Source: Mrakia gelida (Eukaryota; Basidiomycota; Tremellomycetes; Cystofilobasidiales; Mrakiaceae). From it: DNA of 64,000 nucleotides. The notes below the pieces were generated by a model. The model saw only the letters and a list, made by a program, of their open reading frames with translations. It did not search any database and was not told where the DNA came from. Numbering within the stretch: position 1 is the first letter of the stretch; each line of letters opens with the position of its first letter. The position numbers and the translations under genes were made by a program. The stretch spans positions 930,001 to 994,000 of the forward strand of contig BRON01000001.1 of NCBI GenBank assembly GCA_024345305.1, read 5' to 3'. Shown in pieces: positions 21,883-33,323 of this stretch.

Positions 21883-22917
21883 CTACGTTGGGTTGAGGTG
21901 AGGAGGGAGAAGAGCGAGGGGAAGACAAGCTCCTCCGTCATCGACGCCGAGGGAGTGGAACGATCGCTTTCTGAGGAGGGTATCCTCTGGCCAGAGGACG
22001 GTTGCGTAGTCGAGGAGACTATGAGGGAAGAGAGAGGTCGAATCAAGCAAAAGATTGTCGTCAAATTGAGCGTCGAGAGATGGCGAGGAAGGGCTTCGTC
22101 GTCGCGTGAACGAGAGAGAAAAGACGCGTTCGAGGCAAAGTCAAGATGAAGAAGGAACTCACGCTTGAGCTTCGCAGGGATTTAGAAGATCCGAGCCTGA
22201 GTCGGTGACGAAGAGGCCTCTGAAGTCGTCGGTCGTGCCTGGGTCGGACGTCGAACGAACGAAACGAGCAAACGAGTCAGTCTCACGCTTGAGTCTCGAA
22301 ATGATACCGACGCAAGAGAAGGACTCGAACCTGGATCACTGACGACGAGATCTGAGAAGTCTTGGACTGCAGCTGAGGTCGAAGAAAGAGAAAAGGAAGA
22401 ACGAGAAGTCAGCGACCAGTCGATTCAAGATCCGAGACCTCTTTCTCCCTCGTTTCCCTCTCTCGATCTTTGGAGAGCGAAGCTATGGATGAGTAAGATC
22501 GCAGCACTCACCAGAGTCATCCTCAGCAGCCTCCTTCTTCTTCAAAACTCTCGCCCCTCCCAATCCCTCCCCTCGTCCCTCGGCTCTCGCCTCGCCTCCT
22601 TCACCAAACAAGCTGAAGTTTTCTCCTCGTCCTGCTCCCTCCTCGAGTCCAAGCGCTTGATATCTGTCGAACGCTGCGATGTCTGATTCGAAGATGTGGT
22701 CGATGGAGCGCGAGGGGGAGGGAGGTAGAGGAGTGGTCGTGGCAAGAGGAGGAGGAGCGGGCGAGGAAGAAGAAAAATGAGCGTCCGACTCGACGACGGC
22801 GAGTGGGAGAGTCGAAGAACCGATGGAAGGAACGATGGATTCGATTTTGGCGAGGAGTGGGGAGAGGATGGCTGATTGAAGAAGATCCGCAGAGACGATG
22901 GGCAAACCAGAAGACAT
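21883..22917 (-). CDS. small protein of unrecognised family, paralogue H
   Basis: Unrecognised. Four exons (minus): 22917-22512, 22372-22331, 22238-22163, 22018-21883; 219 residues. N-terminus LPIVSADLLQSAILSPLLAK, then a Pro/Ser linker, IFESDIAAFDRYQALGLEEG, an acidic Lys-rich stretch, and two similar short blocks, QDFSDLVVSDPG and DDFRGLFVTDSGSD. The C-terminus is AQ-ALLDYATVLWPEDTLLRK followed by GVDDGGAC. Paralogue of the protein at 14667-15590, with the last intron at the identical codon position (GC|T). Lacks a transmembrane segment. The pair flanks a Zn2Cys6 gene, all on the minus strand, but co-regulation is not demonstrated. Confidence 0.66.
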
Positions 22918-23674
22918 GGGGAGGGAGTGAATAATGGTCGGAGGGAGACGAGCGAGGAAAGGACGAGAGCGGTGATCTCTCGGCCCCCAGGCACGAAAAG
23001 CGCAGAGGAAGTCCAGCCCTTTTTAATCTGTGGGCCTGGAGGCAGAGGGAGGACGGGGGACCAAACAGACTTCGAAACGATCAGTTGACGAAGAAAAGGA
23101 GAGGACAGGGGAAGCAGGAGCTGCGACCCCAGCAGCGACGACGCGACGACGACGACTTCCTGCTATGTCTCGACCGCACGACCCTCGGAGAGAGATCTCC
23201 TCGAGGGCCATGCCAGACGGAGTTATTCTCCTCTTTATCTCTCTGGTTTCCAGAAGAAGATCGAGCCCTCCCCCCGTCCCTTCGCAAACCAAACAGGAGG
23301 GAGGGGGCTCGTGAAACTCACCTCTCTTCTTCCCTGGGCTCTGCTCGTGCTGCTTCTCCTCCATGAAGGGCTTGGGTGAAAGCTTCATGCAATGGTCGTG
23401 AAAGTGAGCGAGAAGGTATATAGAAGTGAGGTGGATGGAACGGGAAGGAGGGTATTGAACTAGGGTAAAACGAAGGAAAAGCAAAATGATCGAGAAGCCC
23501 AGGGTGGGTGGAAGCGAAGAGAGAGGGAGAGACGTTGCAGTAGATTATAGATGGTAGATCCAGAAAGAGGAAGAAGTACGTAGGTATGTAAGAAGCGAGG
23601 AAGATTGTGTGTGAAAGAGAAGGAAGGGCGAGTCGAGGAGAAGCGGGAGACGAGCGAGGACGCGCCGCATGCAT
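22918..23674. other. intergenic region
   Basis: Between paralogue H (5' side) and the 3' end of the BTB/CAP-Gly gene. Purine/pyrimidine-skewed sequence; no chained exon recognised. Confidence 0.3.
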
Positions 23675-26600
23675 CTACTCTGCTCCTTCAACCCAGACCT
23701 GAGAAGAGAGAGCCGAAGCCAAAAAAGTCAGCCAAGGAAGCAAGGAAAGGGAGTCGAAGAGAAGCTCGAGAAACTCACCACAGCGTTCGGTCTCAGAAAC
23801 AACCCTCGAGTCGTCCTCTCTCCTCCTCTTCCATTGGAGTTGGGCGAATGACTCCTGATCCTCTTGTTCAGATCCGATCCCTCTCCCAAGGCGGACTCTC
23901 CAGCATCCCTCTTCTTCCCTGCACCACCCCAGATCCCTCCGAACAGCCCTCCACCCCCACCCGCACTGTCCTCGCTCCTCGACGACGAGCTCATCTTCCT
24001 CATCTTCGTCCCTCTCCCACCCTCCTCTTCCCATTCCTCCGCCCCAGCGATGTCAAAGTATCTCACTCCTCCAAAACTTCCATCGTTCAGCCCTTTCACC
24101 TCCTCCCCACCCGCTCCCTCCGTCCCAAACGCGTCCGAGAAGAGCTCAACTCCAACCCAGGGTCCCTTCTCGCCTTGAAGCTGACCGATGTACCTCGCGA
24201 ACGCTCTGCATCTTCCTCGTTTGGCTGATCCTCCCGAGATGGAGATGATGCAAGGGATGCCGACGATGAGGGTGACTCCGGGGGAAGGGAGGATGGGGAG
24301 GGAGGAGCCCAAGGCGTGAACGACGAAGGTCGGGAGGGAGGGGACTTTTCGAACGGGAGGAGGGCGTTTGGGTGGGTCGAAGGCTGCTGCTGGGTGAAAG
24401 CGGGAGGGACGGTTGTGGGTTTGGGTGGTCGGAGAGGAGGGAACGGAGGGACTCGAGCGAGAGGGAGGGAGATCGAGGTTGGTTCGAGAGGGAGTGGTGT
24501 GAGGTGTCGAGTGAGGGTGTTGGGAGGAAGCTGTCGAGGAGGAACGAGGTTTCCGAGGAGCGATGGTTGAGGGCACGTTGAGGGTTGAGACGATGGGAGA
24601 TGGTTTGGTCGGAGTTGGGTTGGGAGTTGAGGCGGAGGTTGGGAGGGGAGGAGGAGGAGCCTTCTTGGTCGAGGAGGTGGAGGGAGACGCGCCGTTTGTC
24701 GTTGACCGAATCGACGCGACAGACGAAGGCCGTCTGAGTGGTTTGGAGACCGTGGGCGTCGATACTGCTGCTGCCGTCTTGAGGTCTGGGCTCGAGGTCT
24801 TCGTTGACATCCTCGAAGCTGACGAGAGGACTCTCGCGCGAGTTGAAGTCGAAGAAGCCGCCGACGACTCGAGTGGAGGAGCGGGAGGAGGAGTCGCCTT
24901 GACTGGCGAACGAGACATCGCAGACGCCGCTGCAGGAGGTCTCCGGTGGACCTTGGCTGGTGGCGAGGCGGGGAGGGCTGGTAGTGGAGGGGTGGAAGTT
25001 TTGGAGAGAGGAGGAGCAGCCGTGGACTTGGTCGAAGCAGCGACCGACCGAGTTGAAGTTGTTGACATCGACGAGGTCGTCCCCTGTCGAGGAGGGATAG
25101 GACTCTTCGTTGCTGGAAGTTTTGGTACTGGTGTAGATGGAGAAGGGATGGGGGTGGGAGCTTTCCGAAGGGTCGAAGCTGTGGATCGAACAGAGGACGC
25201 GACGGAGGGAGAGGTGGGTTGGGCTTGAGAGGAGGAGGTGATGATTCGTTTGCGACCTGATTCCGACGAAGCTGTTCCTGCTGGAGATGGTACGGGGGAA
25301 GAGGAGAGTGGAGTTGATCTTGATGTGATGCTTTGACGTGACGACGTTGATGCGAGGGAGGAGGTGGAAGCTCGGGAGGTGAGAGCTGCTGAGGAGCGAG
25401 GTGGAGGAGGGTTCAACGCTGCGACCGAGGTAGATTTTGAGAGGGTGGGTGCTGAGGTCCTCGACGAGGAGGAGGCGGTCGAGGATCCTCCGAAGGAAGG
25501 AGCTCGAGGGATGGGAGGTTTGGAGGCGAGGGAGGATTTGAGTGGTGCGACGACCGAGGATGAAGTTGGCGCGACTGAGGCTCGAGAAACCGTCGACGAT
25601 CTCGAAGCGACCGATGCTCGACTGGTTGTGGACATCCTGCTGGCGACACTGACTGAATCGCTATCCTTCCCTTGATCCGAACCCTTGGCTGCGTTCCGAG
25701 TGAGGATCGTCGACCGAAGAGAAGATCCGTCGTCGTTGGCGAGACGAGATCGCGAGACCGAGCTGGAGAGACGAGGAGCAGCTCGAGCAGGAGCTGGGTT
25801 GTTGATGGGAGCGACGAGGAGTTCTTCTTCGGGCTGGTCGACACCTGAAGGGGAGAGAGAAGAAGAAAGAAGGAGGAAGGTGAGCAACGCTTTCGAACGA
25901 GTGAGACGCGTTGTCGAACGAGAGGAGAGGAGAAGCGAAGACTCACCATCACCGATCTCCTTCAAGATATAGCTTGGCAATCCTACGAACCCTCCCTTCT
26001 CTCGAACCTGGAGCCACCTCCGTCGGATGTGCTTCATCGTCTCCGCTGCTGCTGACTCGACGAGTCTCCGGTTGTCCGATCCAATCGCGAGGGATGGTTC
26101 CGACGTGTCCTCTTGAACCTGGACGAGCAGGCCGACGAGAGCCTAAAGACGCAAGCGAGGCAAGACGAGGACAACAGTCAGGTCAGTAACGTCTCAGATA
26201 ACCTCTTGTTCGCTCTCTCGAGAAACCCGGAGAACTCGAAGCTCGTTTCCCCACTCACCTCGTAAACCCTAGCTCCGTCCTTGCACCCCTCCACCGTCCC
26301 CACCACGCTCACCGCATCCTCTACCACCTTCACCAGCAACTCCCTCTCGAACCCTCTCCTCTCCACCAATCCAGCAAACTCCCCACCCTTCACAACCTCT
26401 CCAAACCTGCCTCCCAACACGACCTTCACCCTCTGCTCGATCTCCAACACCATCCCGAGCAAGTTATCCACCCAAGCACTCTGCTTCAACCCTCTCGTCG
26501 CAGGTAACCCACTCCCACCTCCTCCACCAGCTCCTCCGTTCCTCACATCCAGCTCGACGCGCGTGCGGACGGCTCCGATCGAACGAACGAAGGAGACGAC

Positions 26601-28733
26601 GGTGCTCGATTGAAGGAGAGCGAGCACGTCCTTGACGAGCGAATCCCGTTCTCGTTTCCCTACTTCTCCCACCTCGCGACCCCAGCAGTCTCCCCAGTGT
26701 AAGACAATCCACTCGCGGGTCCGAAGCTCGAGATCCTTGGCTGCTACGTCGGGAGCGGAGGCGAACCGCCAGACTCGAGGGACTCGACGTGCGGTGAGTT
26801 TCGAAGGGGGTTGATGAGCTTGGGAGGAGAGGGAGGTTGACGACGAGTTGAAGTAGGAGTTGGTGGAGGGAGTTGGAGTGGTAGAGGGGAGAGGGAGGGA
26901 ATCGCAGAACTCGTGGACGATCCGAGCTTCGACTTCTGAGCGGAGGGAGGAGAGTTGAAGGTAGGTTGCTGAGCGATGGATCTGGAAGGCTGTTTGGAGG
27001 TCGAAGGATCGGTTGGAGAAGGAGAGGGTGCCGGCATACCTGTAGAGGAGGAGAAAGAAGCGAAGAAGGAAGCGTCAGTCGAGAACAGAAAAGAAAGAGC
27101 AGGAAGAGAGCGACGCGTCGGGAAACTCACATGAAGCCCAAGCAGAAGTGCAAACTCGCAGGTGTGAACGGTGGAGAGGGAAGTTCGATCTCTCCTCCGT
27201 CCCTGCTGATGAGATCTCCTCTCGACTTGAAGCCACCGCTGTTGAGGAGGAGTTGAGCGAAGTACGGCGATCTCGAAGCGAGGATGAACTTGTGGGTCGA
27301 GAAAGTCGCGGTGGTTGCTGAGGAGGATGGATCGTCTGAGACGGTGTCGAGAGGAGCGGAAGGGTCGCGAGTGGTGGAGAGAGGGAGGGTGATTTTCACG
27401 TCCGAGTAGAGCTTGGATCGCCACATGTAGACGAGGTCCTGCGAGGAGAGGGAGGGACGAAAGTCAGCTTGGAGTTTCGAGAGAGAACGCAACTCAAACG
27501 AGATCGACAGAGACGGCGATGCGAGTAAAGACGGCAGAGGGAGAGTCTCTACTTACATTCCTCAGCCGCTCGGTCTTACTTCCTACACCTCCAGGACCTT
27601 CGATCTTTCCCCACTCGCCTCCATCTCCATCCAATCCCAGTCCCAACCCGAGACCTGCTCCTCCTCCTCCACCAGGAGCTCTTCCCTCCCTATCGTTCAA
27701 CCACTCCACCACCTCTCCCATCCCCTCCCCAGTATATAGCCACTCCAGTTCAGCCTTGAACATCTGCGGCGTCACTCCTACCCTCAGCCTCAGCGGAGGT
27801 CGGATCGTCGAGGTCGAGGAGAAGTTGGAAGCGAGCGAGACCTGAGAGGGAGTTTGGGAGAGACCTCGTTTGTTGCTGTTGTTGGACCAGCTGGAGGGGA
27901 TACCGTTACCGTTGGAGTGAGGATTGCTGAGGTGAGAGGAAGGGATTTGAAGGGAGGAAGAGGACAGGTAGGTCGAGGAGGAGGAGAGGTTGAGGTTTGG
28001 ATTGAGCGTGCCGAGAGGGGAGTTGGCACGAGGTTGGATGGGAGGGAAGTACCGAGCTTGGAAGGCGGGTGGAGCTCGCGCATAGATCATGGCTGTGAAA
28101 AGTAGGAGAATAGTCAGAAAGGAAGGCGAAGGGAAGAGGGAAGGAGAGGTCAAAGGGAAGGGAGGGAAGGTTGAGCTCGGTTCGCGCGCTGCGTGCTCGA
28201 GCTACAGCAGCTGGATCTCTAGTAGAGCTCGAGATGTTTCGATGGTACAGAAACACTAGTAGTGAGGTCTACTGTGTCCCTCATCCGAGCTCTGTAGATG
28301 TCTCGAGCAAGCCAGAGCTCGTTCGATCTTCTCCTCCTTCGCCCCGTCACCTCGATTGACCCGTCCCATCCAACACTGCTCTCCCTCCTCCCGTGCCCTC
28401 CCCCTCAAGCTCTACCCCAGAATATATACGAATCTATCACTGACCTTTATGACCCCAAATCCTCTCCTTCTGACCCTGCTCGCGCCCATCTACGGACTCA
28501 AAGTCCTCCTCCTCCTCCTCGTCCTCGTCCCCTTCCCTTCCAACCTCCCAGCTCACATCTCCAAACCGCTCCTTGGCCTGCTCAAAGAGTGTCCGTAGAT
28601 CCGACGACCAGACGTCCGAGGAGTGTTGGATAGGAGTGGAGAGAGGAAGGAGGGGTGGTAAGGGAGCGTGAGGATGAGAGGAAGAGGAGGAGGAGGAGCT
28701 CGTTGTCGGTTTCGAGGAGGAGGAGGAAGCCAT
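23675..28733 (-). CDS. double BTB/POZ plus CAP-Gly domain protein (1399 aa)
   Basis: Seven exons (minus): 28733-28445, 28092-27557, 27438-27131, 27039-26259, 26142-25947, 25844-23779, 23698-23675; the summed length is an exact multiple of three. A first BTB-like segment (MIYARAPPAFQARYFPPIQP ... MFKAELEWLYTGEGMGEVVE) is followed at ~276-430 by a clearer BTB: SDVKITLP, FSTHKFILASRSPYFAQLLL, FTPASLHFCLGFMYAGTLSF. Next is a helical region to ~700, then ~500 residues of Ser/Thr/Pro-rich disordered linker, and a CAP-Gly domain near 1230-1300 (GPWVGVEL, GLNDGSFGGVRYF). CAP-Gly domains bind tubulin or EB C-termini through GKNDG; here the Lys is Leu. Likely a microtubule-linked adaptor; partner unknown. 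Confidence 0.85.
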
Positions 28734-30226
28734 CCGAACGAGACGGGGGGTATATAGGCGAAGACGAGATGTGACGCTCCTGGGATGCGTGGGTGAGGGG
28801 GTCTTGCTCGCTCCCTTCGTTTTCTTGGGCAGGGGCAGTCAGTTGGCGTTCGTTGGGTGTTGGGGAGAGAAGCAAAGAGGGGTCGACCGAAAGCTCAACA
28901 ACACGCAGCTCAAAGGAAGTCAGCTTCCCGACGTGACGATGATTTTCTTCGAGGTCATGGTTTTCTCAGAATCGAGAAGTTAGTATCTAAAGGACTTCTG
29001 TTTCTCGGAGGCAAATTTCAGGGAAGAGAGGGGTGCCTCTCAGGACACGATGCTCCTCTTCTCTCCTCGCTTGACCCCTAACATCGCTCTCGAAGCTTTC
29101 CTCCTTCCTCATGCTCTTCTATCAGCAACCGACTGGATTGAAACGGATGCATATGCCCTGAGAGGGTTCATACGAGGCCAGGAGAGCCATCCTTGAGCGT
29201 CCAGCGCCTGGAGAGAAGCTCCTACAGTTTGGTAAGCTCAAAGTTCCTCCCTTCCGCTCCCTCCCTCCCCGTCTTTCTCTCCCCCTGGGCTGGGCCTCGT
29301 CCTCTTTCGAGCTATCTTCTCTGACGATTCGCAGAGTATCATTCTAACCTACACTTTCCTTCTGCTTTTGTTCTGATCAAGCTCAGCTCTACAGAGATCT
29401 CGCTGCCTGACTCCCAACAGGCCTCGACCTCCCACCCACCCTTCCTCCTCCCCTTCTCCTCCGGTCCTCGACTTCGGTCGTCGTCACTCCTCGGAACCAT
29501 TTCTCTCGCTCGTCACGCGTCGGGAGCCGGTCAAGCGTTCGTCTGCCCTCTTGGTTCCAGCTTCTAGCGCTCGCCGAGCTGTTTTAGCGGCTCGACAGGA
29601 TGGACGCTCTCTCGACGGACGAGCGCTTCTTCGAGCGGCTGCTTCTCAACAAGAGAACCGCTATGGATCTACTTGGAGGAGTAGGAACAGGTCATCTGGT
29701 GAGTACTCCATCTCTTTCTCGGGCTCAGGTCACGATGATGCGAAGATCTCGAGCTAGTAGACGTCAAGGAAGACGAGGAAGAGCACCGACGAAGCCGTCG
29801 AGGCGACCGAGACGCGTCGTCCCTCTCCCTCGACTTGTGAACTTCTCTACATCCCTCTTGCTGCTCGTGGCTCGAGATACCTACGAGCCAGGTCGGGCAG
29901 TACGCGTCTTCGCGGACGAGAGCTCAAGGGCCTGGGGCTGCGTCGGTCTTCGGTCGGGCAGCCCAAAACTCGAGGTCCCCAGCGTTGTTGGATCTCGAGC
30001 TCAACTTCATTTCCCCTTCCTCCTCCAAGACTTGAAATCTTGCTCCCAGATCATCCGAATCCTTCTCAACCCACTCTACTATTCGTCTCCCCCGCTTTCT
30101 CAAACCTGCTGACCTCGCTCCTCCCCTTGGACATGACTCGAAGCACTCCCTCAACCTCAACCACCACCAACCCAACCCTCGTCGTCCCAACCTCTTCAGC
30201 CCTCCTTCACCTTCCCTTCCTTCCCG
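28734..30226. other. intergenic region, divergent promoters; possible short reading frame
   Basis: Separates the BTB/CAP-Gly gene (minus) from the amino-acid transporter (plus). A 170-codon open frame runs 29600-30112 from an ATG, with an internal GTGAGT donor near 29701 and a plausible CAG acceptor near 29893; spliced it would give a short ~80-residue product. No family recognised, so it is left unassigned. It may be the leader of the transporter gene. Confidence 0.35.
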
Positions 30227-32951
30227 ATGGACACCCCTTCACCACGGCCGTCCCGGACGCCTAGCTCCATCAACCTCAACCGACTCGATCTCGAGAAGAA
30301 CTCTCCTGATTCAACCCTTCCTTCCTCGTCCGCTTCGTCGAGTCGCAACTCAAAGAGCGAGAAGAACAAGGATGGCGCGCACGCTGGACTCGAAGCCGTC
30401 ATCGTCGACGACGTCTTCGCTGCTGATGTAGACGGAGACGGTCCTGACTACAGAGGTGTGGCCTGGCCTGGAGCGTTCGTTTTGCTGCTCAAGAGTCAGA
30501 TCGGTGAGTTTTCCAGCGAGCTTCATCGAGCCCAGCCCTCCCCAACCTCCTTCGCTGACCTTCGTCGTCCCTCTTTCCTTTCTTTTGCTCTCAGGTCTCG
30601 GTGTGCTTTCTCTTCCTCATGTGCTGAATACTGTCGGATACGTGCCGGGAATGCTTCTCATCCTGTTCCTCGGTGTCATAACGTGAGTATCGAAGGAAGA
30701 AACGGACGGGTTGCGGCGCGGAGAGAGGGAGGAAAGTCAGAGCTGACCTTCGCGTTCTTTTCTTTCCCTTCCCCCCCCTTCCATTCTCTTGGCTCGCCCT
30801 TCTTCTTCATCTCCGCTCGATGCCTATAGGACCTACGGAGACTACGAGATCGGTCGATTCAGGAACATCTACCCTGGAGTCCATACGTTCGTCCTCCCAC
30901 CTCTCTCTTCCCTCACCCCTCGGGTGCTCTCGATTCGATTCGTCCTTCTTGTTTTCCGAAGTTCTGAACTCGTTCCCTTCACCTTCTTTGACTCGAACAG
31001 CGTCGGAGATGTAGGATACATCATGGCAGGAGTATGGGGACGTGAGGCGATGGGTTGGTCGTACATGTGAGTGCTTAGCTTCGATTTCTCGCGTCGGTCG
31101 ATAGCGTTTCAAGACGAAGGGAGAGGAAGACCTACGAAGCTCAATCTCACACGACTCTTTTGTTTTCTCCTTGGATTCCTTTCTCGTCTGATCTCAGGCT
31201 CTACCAGTGAGTCTTCACAATTTATTCACTTTTCGTTCGCTACTCTCGAACGAATTTGCTGACTCTCTTTCTGCTTCGCTCTCGCTCGCTCGTTCGTTCT
31301 CGTTTCTCAGATGCTTCATCGGAGCCGGAGGAATCCTCGCCACCAGTATCGCCCTGAACGCCGTCACCTCCCACGCTACCTGCACCGTCGCCTATGCTTG
31401 CGCTGCCGCAGTGGTCGTTGGATGCATCGGATCCGCTCGAAGTGAGCAAGACACCGCCTCTCTCGTCTCCCCGACAATCCGCGTCGCCTCGTTCGTCGCG
31501 CTGAACTGACGGCTCTTCCCTCTCCCTTTTCGCTCAGCCTTCAAGCAGATCTCCTGGGTCGGATGGGTCGGAATGTCTTCCATTCTCCCTGCCATCTTCA
31601 TCGTCACCATCGCCTCTGGAATCGAGTCGAGACCCGCTGGAGCTCCCGCGACTGGATTCTACGACAAGGAGTTGAAAGCGTTCAACAACCCTACTTTCGC
31701 TGAGGGAATGGTCGCTGTTGTTGTTGTTCTTTTCGTGAGTAACCCATCTTTCGTTCAAGGGAATCGAACTCGACGAGCTTTCGTTCGAGAAGGAGAGAAA
31801 GAAACGCGCGCTGATCTTCCCTTTTCTCGGTTCTTCCCCTTCGCTCGTTCAGGCCTACGGAGGATCTCCCGGTTTCTTCTCCATCATCGCTGAGATGAAG
31901 AACCCTCTAGATTACAACAAGGCTATGTTCGCCGCTCAAGGTTTCTCCATGATCATTTACGTCTCGATCTCGGTTCGTCTCTTTCCTTCCCGCTCTCGAC
32001 TTCGACGCGTCTCGTTTCGCTTCGTCCTAAAGCTGACCTTCGCTCTTGTTCTTCTCCTCCTCTCTTTCTCTCGATTCCAACAGACCGTCCTCTGGTACTA
32101 CTGTGGACAATACGTTACCTCCCCTGCTCTCGGATCCGCTGGACCTTTGATCAAGAAGATCGCGTACGGAATTGCCGTTCGTCCTTCGTCTCTTCTTCGT
32201 CTTCGCTCACCCTCCCTCTTGCTCCAACGCCTTTCGATTCATACTTCTGACCCTCTCGAATGCTCCTTCTTCTCCCCCACCCAGATCCCCGGTCTCCTCG
32301 CCGGACCCATCATCGCCGTTCACTCGTCCTCGAAGTTCTGCTTCGTTCGACTCCTCCGAGGCTCGCACCATCTCCAGCACTCCACTCCCACCCATTGGTT
32401 CACATGGCTCGGACTCGTCGCCATCGTCACCTCCTCGTCGTTCATCATCGCAGAGGTTGGTAGCCACCAGCCCTCACCGCGTTCCTTCCCTTCGTGTCGC
32501 TGACTCGTTTCGTTTCGCTTCCTTGCTCGCTCGCTCGCTCGCTCCAGGTCATTCCCTTCTTCGACGATCTCATCGGTCTCATCGGAGCCGTGTTCGCTTC
32601 GTTCTTCTGCATCACCATCTTCGGAATCATGTGGCTCTACGACAACAAGGTCAACCCTAAACCTCCTTCTCTCAGCAACAAGCTCCTCTTCGCCAACGCC
32701 ATCGGAATGATCGTCGTCGGTTGCTTCATCCTCGGAGCTGGTCTTTGGGTTCGTTTCTCTCTCCCTCTCTCTCCCTCCCTCTTCCTCTTCTCCCTTCTCG
32801 TCGTTCGCGTTCGTGTTCCAAAACTAACCTTCTCCCTTCCCTTCGTTTTCGCTTCGTTCTCGTTCAGGCTACCATCCTCTCCATCCAAGCCTCCTTCTCA
32901 GCTGGAACCATCGGTCGACCGTTCTCCTGCGCTGATAACAGCGGAGCTTAA
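30227..32951 (+). CDS. AAAP-family amino acid transporter
   Basis: Proton-coupled amino acid transporter of the Aa_trans (PF01490) family, probably vacuolar or plasma membrane. Twelve exons: 30227-30503, 30595-30682, 30830-30886, 31001-31066, 31198-31206, 31311-31441, 31538-31734, 31853-31972, 32084-32176, 32285-32455, 32548-32748, 32868-32951; 497 residues. After a ~75-residue cytosolic N-terminus comes the helix-1 motif QIGLGVLSLPHVLNTVG, then ~10 further hydrophobic helices (GFFSIIAEMKNP, TVLWYYCGQYV, IPGLLAGPIIAVHSSSKF). Exon 5 is only 9 nt. Several donors are GTTCGT. A CTCGCTCGCTCG repeat occurs in an intron before exon 11. Substrate cannot be read from sequence. Confidence 0.92.
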
Positions 32952-33323
32952 TTTAGCTCTCCCTCCCACTACCTCTCCCGTCTCACCTACCCTCACCTAC
33001 TTCTCTTCTTCGTTTTGTCCTTCTCTTCGCTTTTATTCCTCACTTTTGCTCAGCAGTTCCTGTTTGTACTTCTAGAGCTCTCTGGTTTGTTTTTGCTTCG
33101 GATGTTTGTGTAGTTTTAGAAGATCTAACGTTCCCTCGTAAGCTGAGCTTCGCTTCGCTTCGAGAAAGGAAAGGAAAGGAAAGGACGCGTCGCGAGTTGG
33201 ACCTTTCTTCGTTCGTCGGTTCGCTCGCTCGGCTTGCCTTCATCGCGGGTTCTCTGCTTCCTCGCACTTGTCTGCTACTCCTTTCACTGCGTGATATGCG
33301 TAAGGTGATGACATAGCTGAAGT
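32952..33323. other. convergent 3' region
   Basis: Between the transporter (plus) and unknown gene K (minus). Contains AAGGAAAGGAAAGG-type repeats near 33167; presumably 3' UTRs. Confidence 0.35.

Noticed and set aside
24563..25228. 221-codon plus-strand frame and similar frames at 24316 and 25364
   Set aside because: Antisense to the Ser/Thr/Pro-rich exon of the BTB/CAP-Gly gene; low-complexity reverse complement, no domain, no splice context.
32531..32546. CTCGCTCGCTCG tandem repeat before exon 11 of the transporter
   Set aside because: Short intronic simple repeat; no functional claim is justified.
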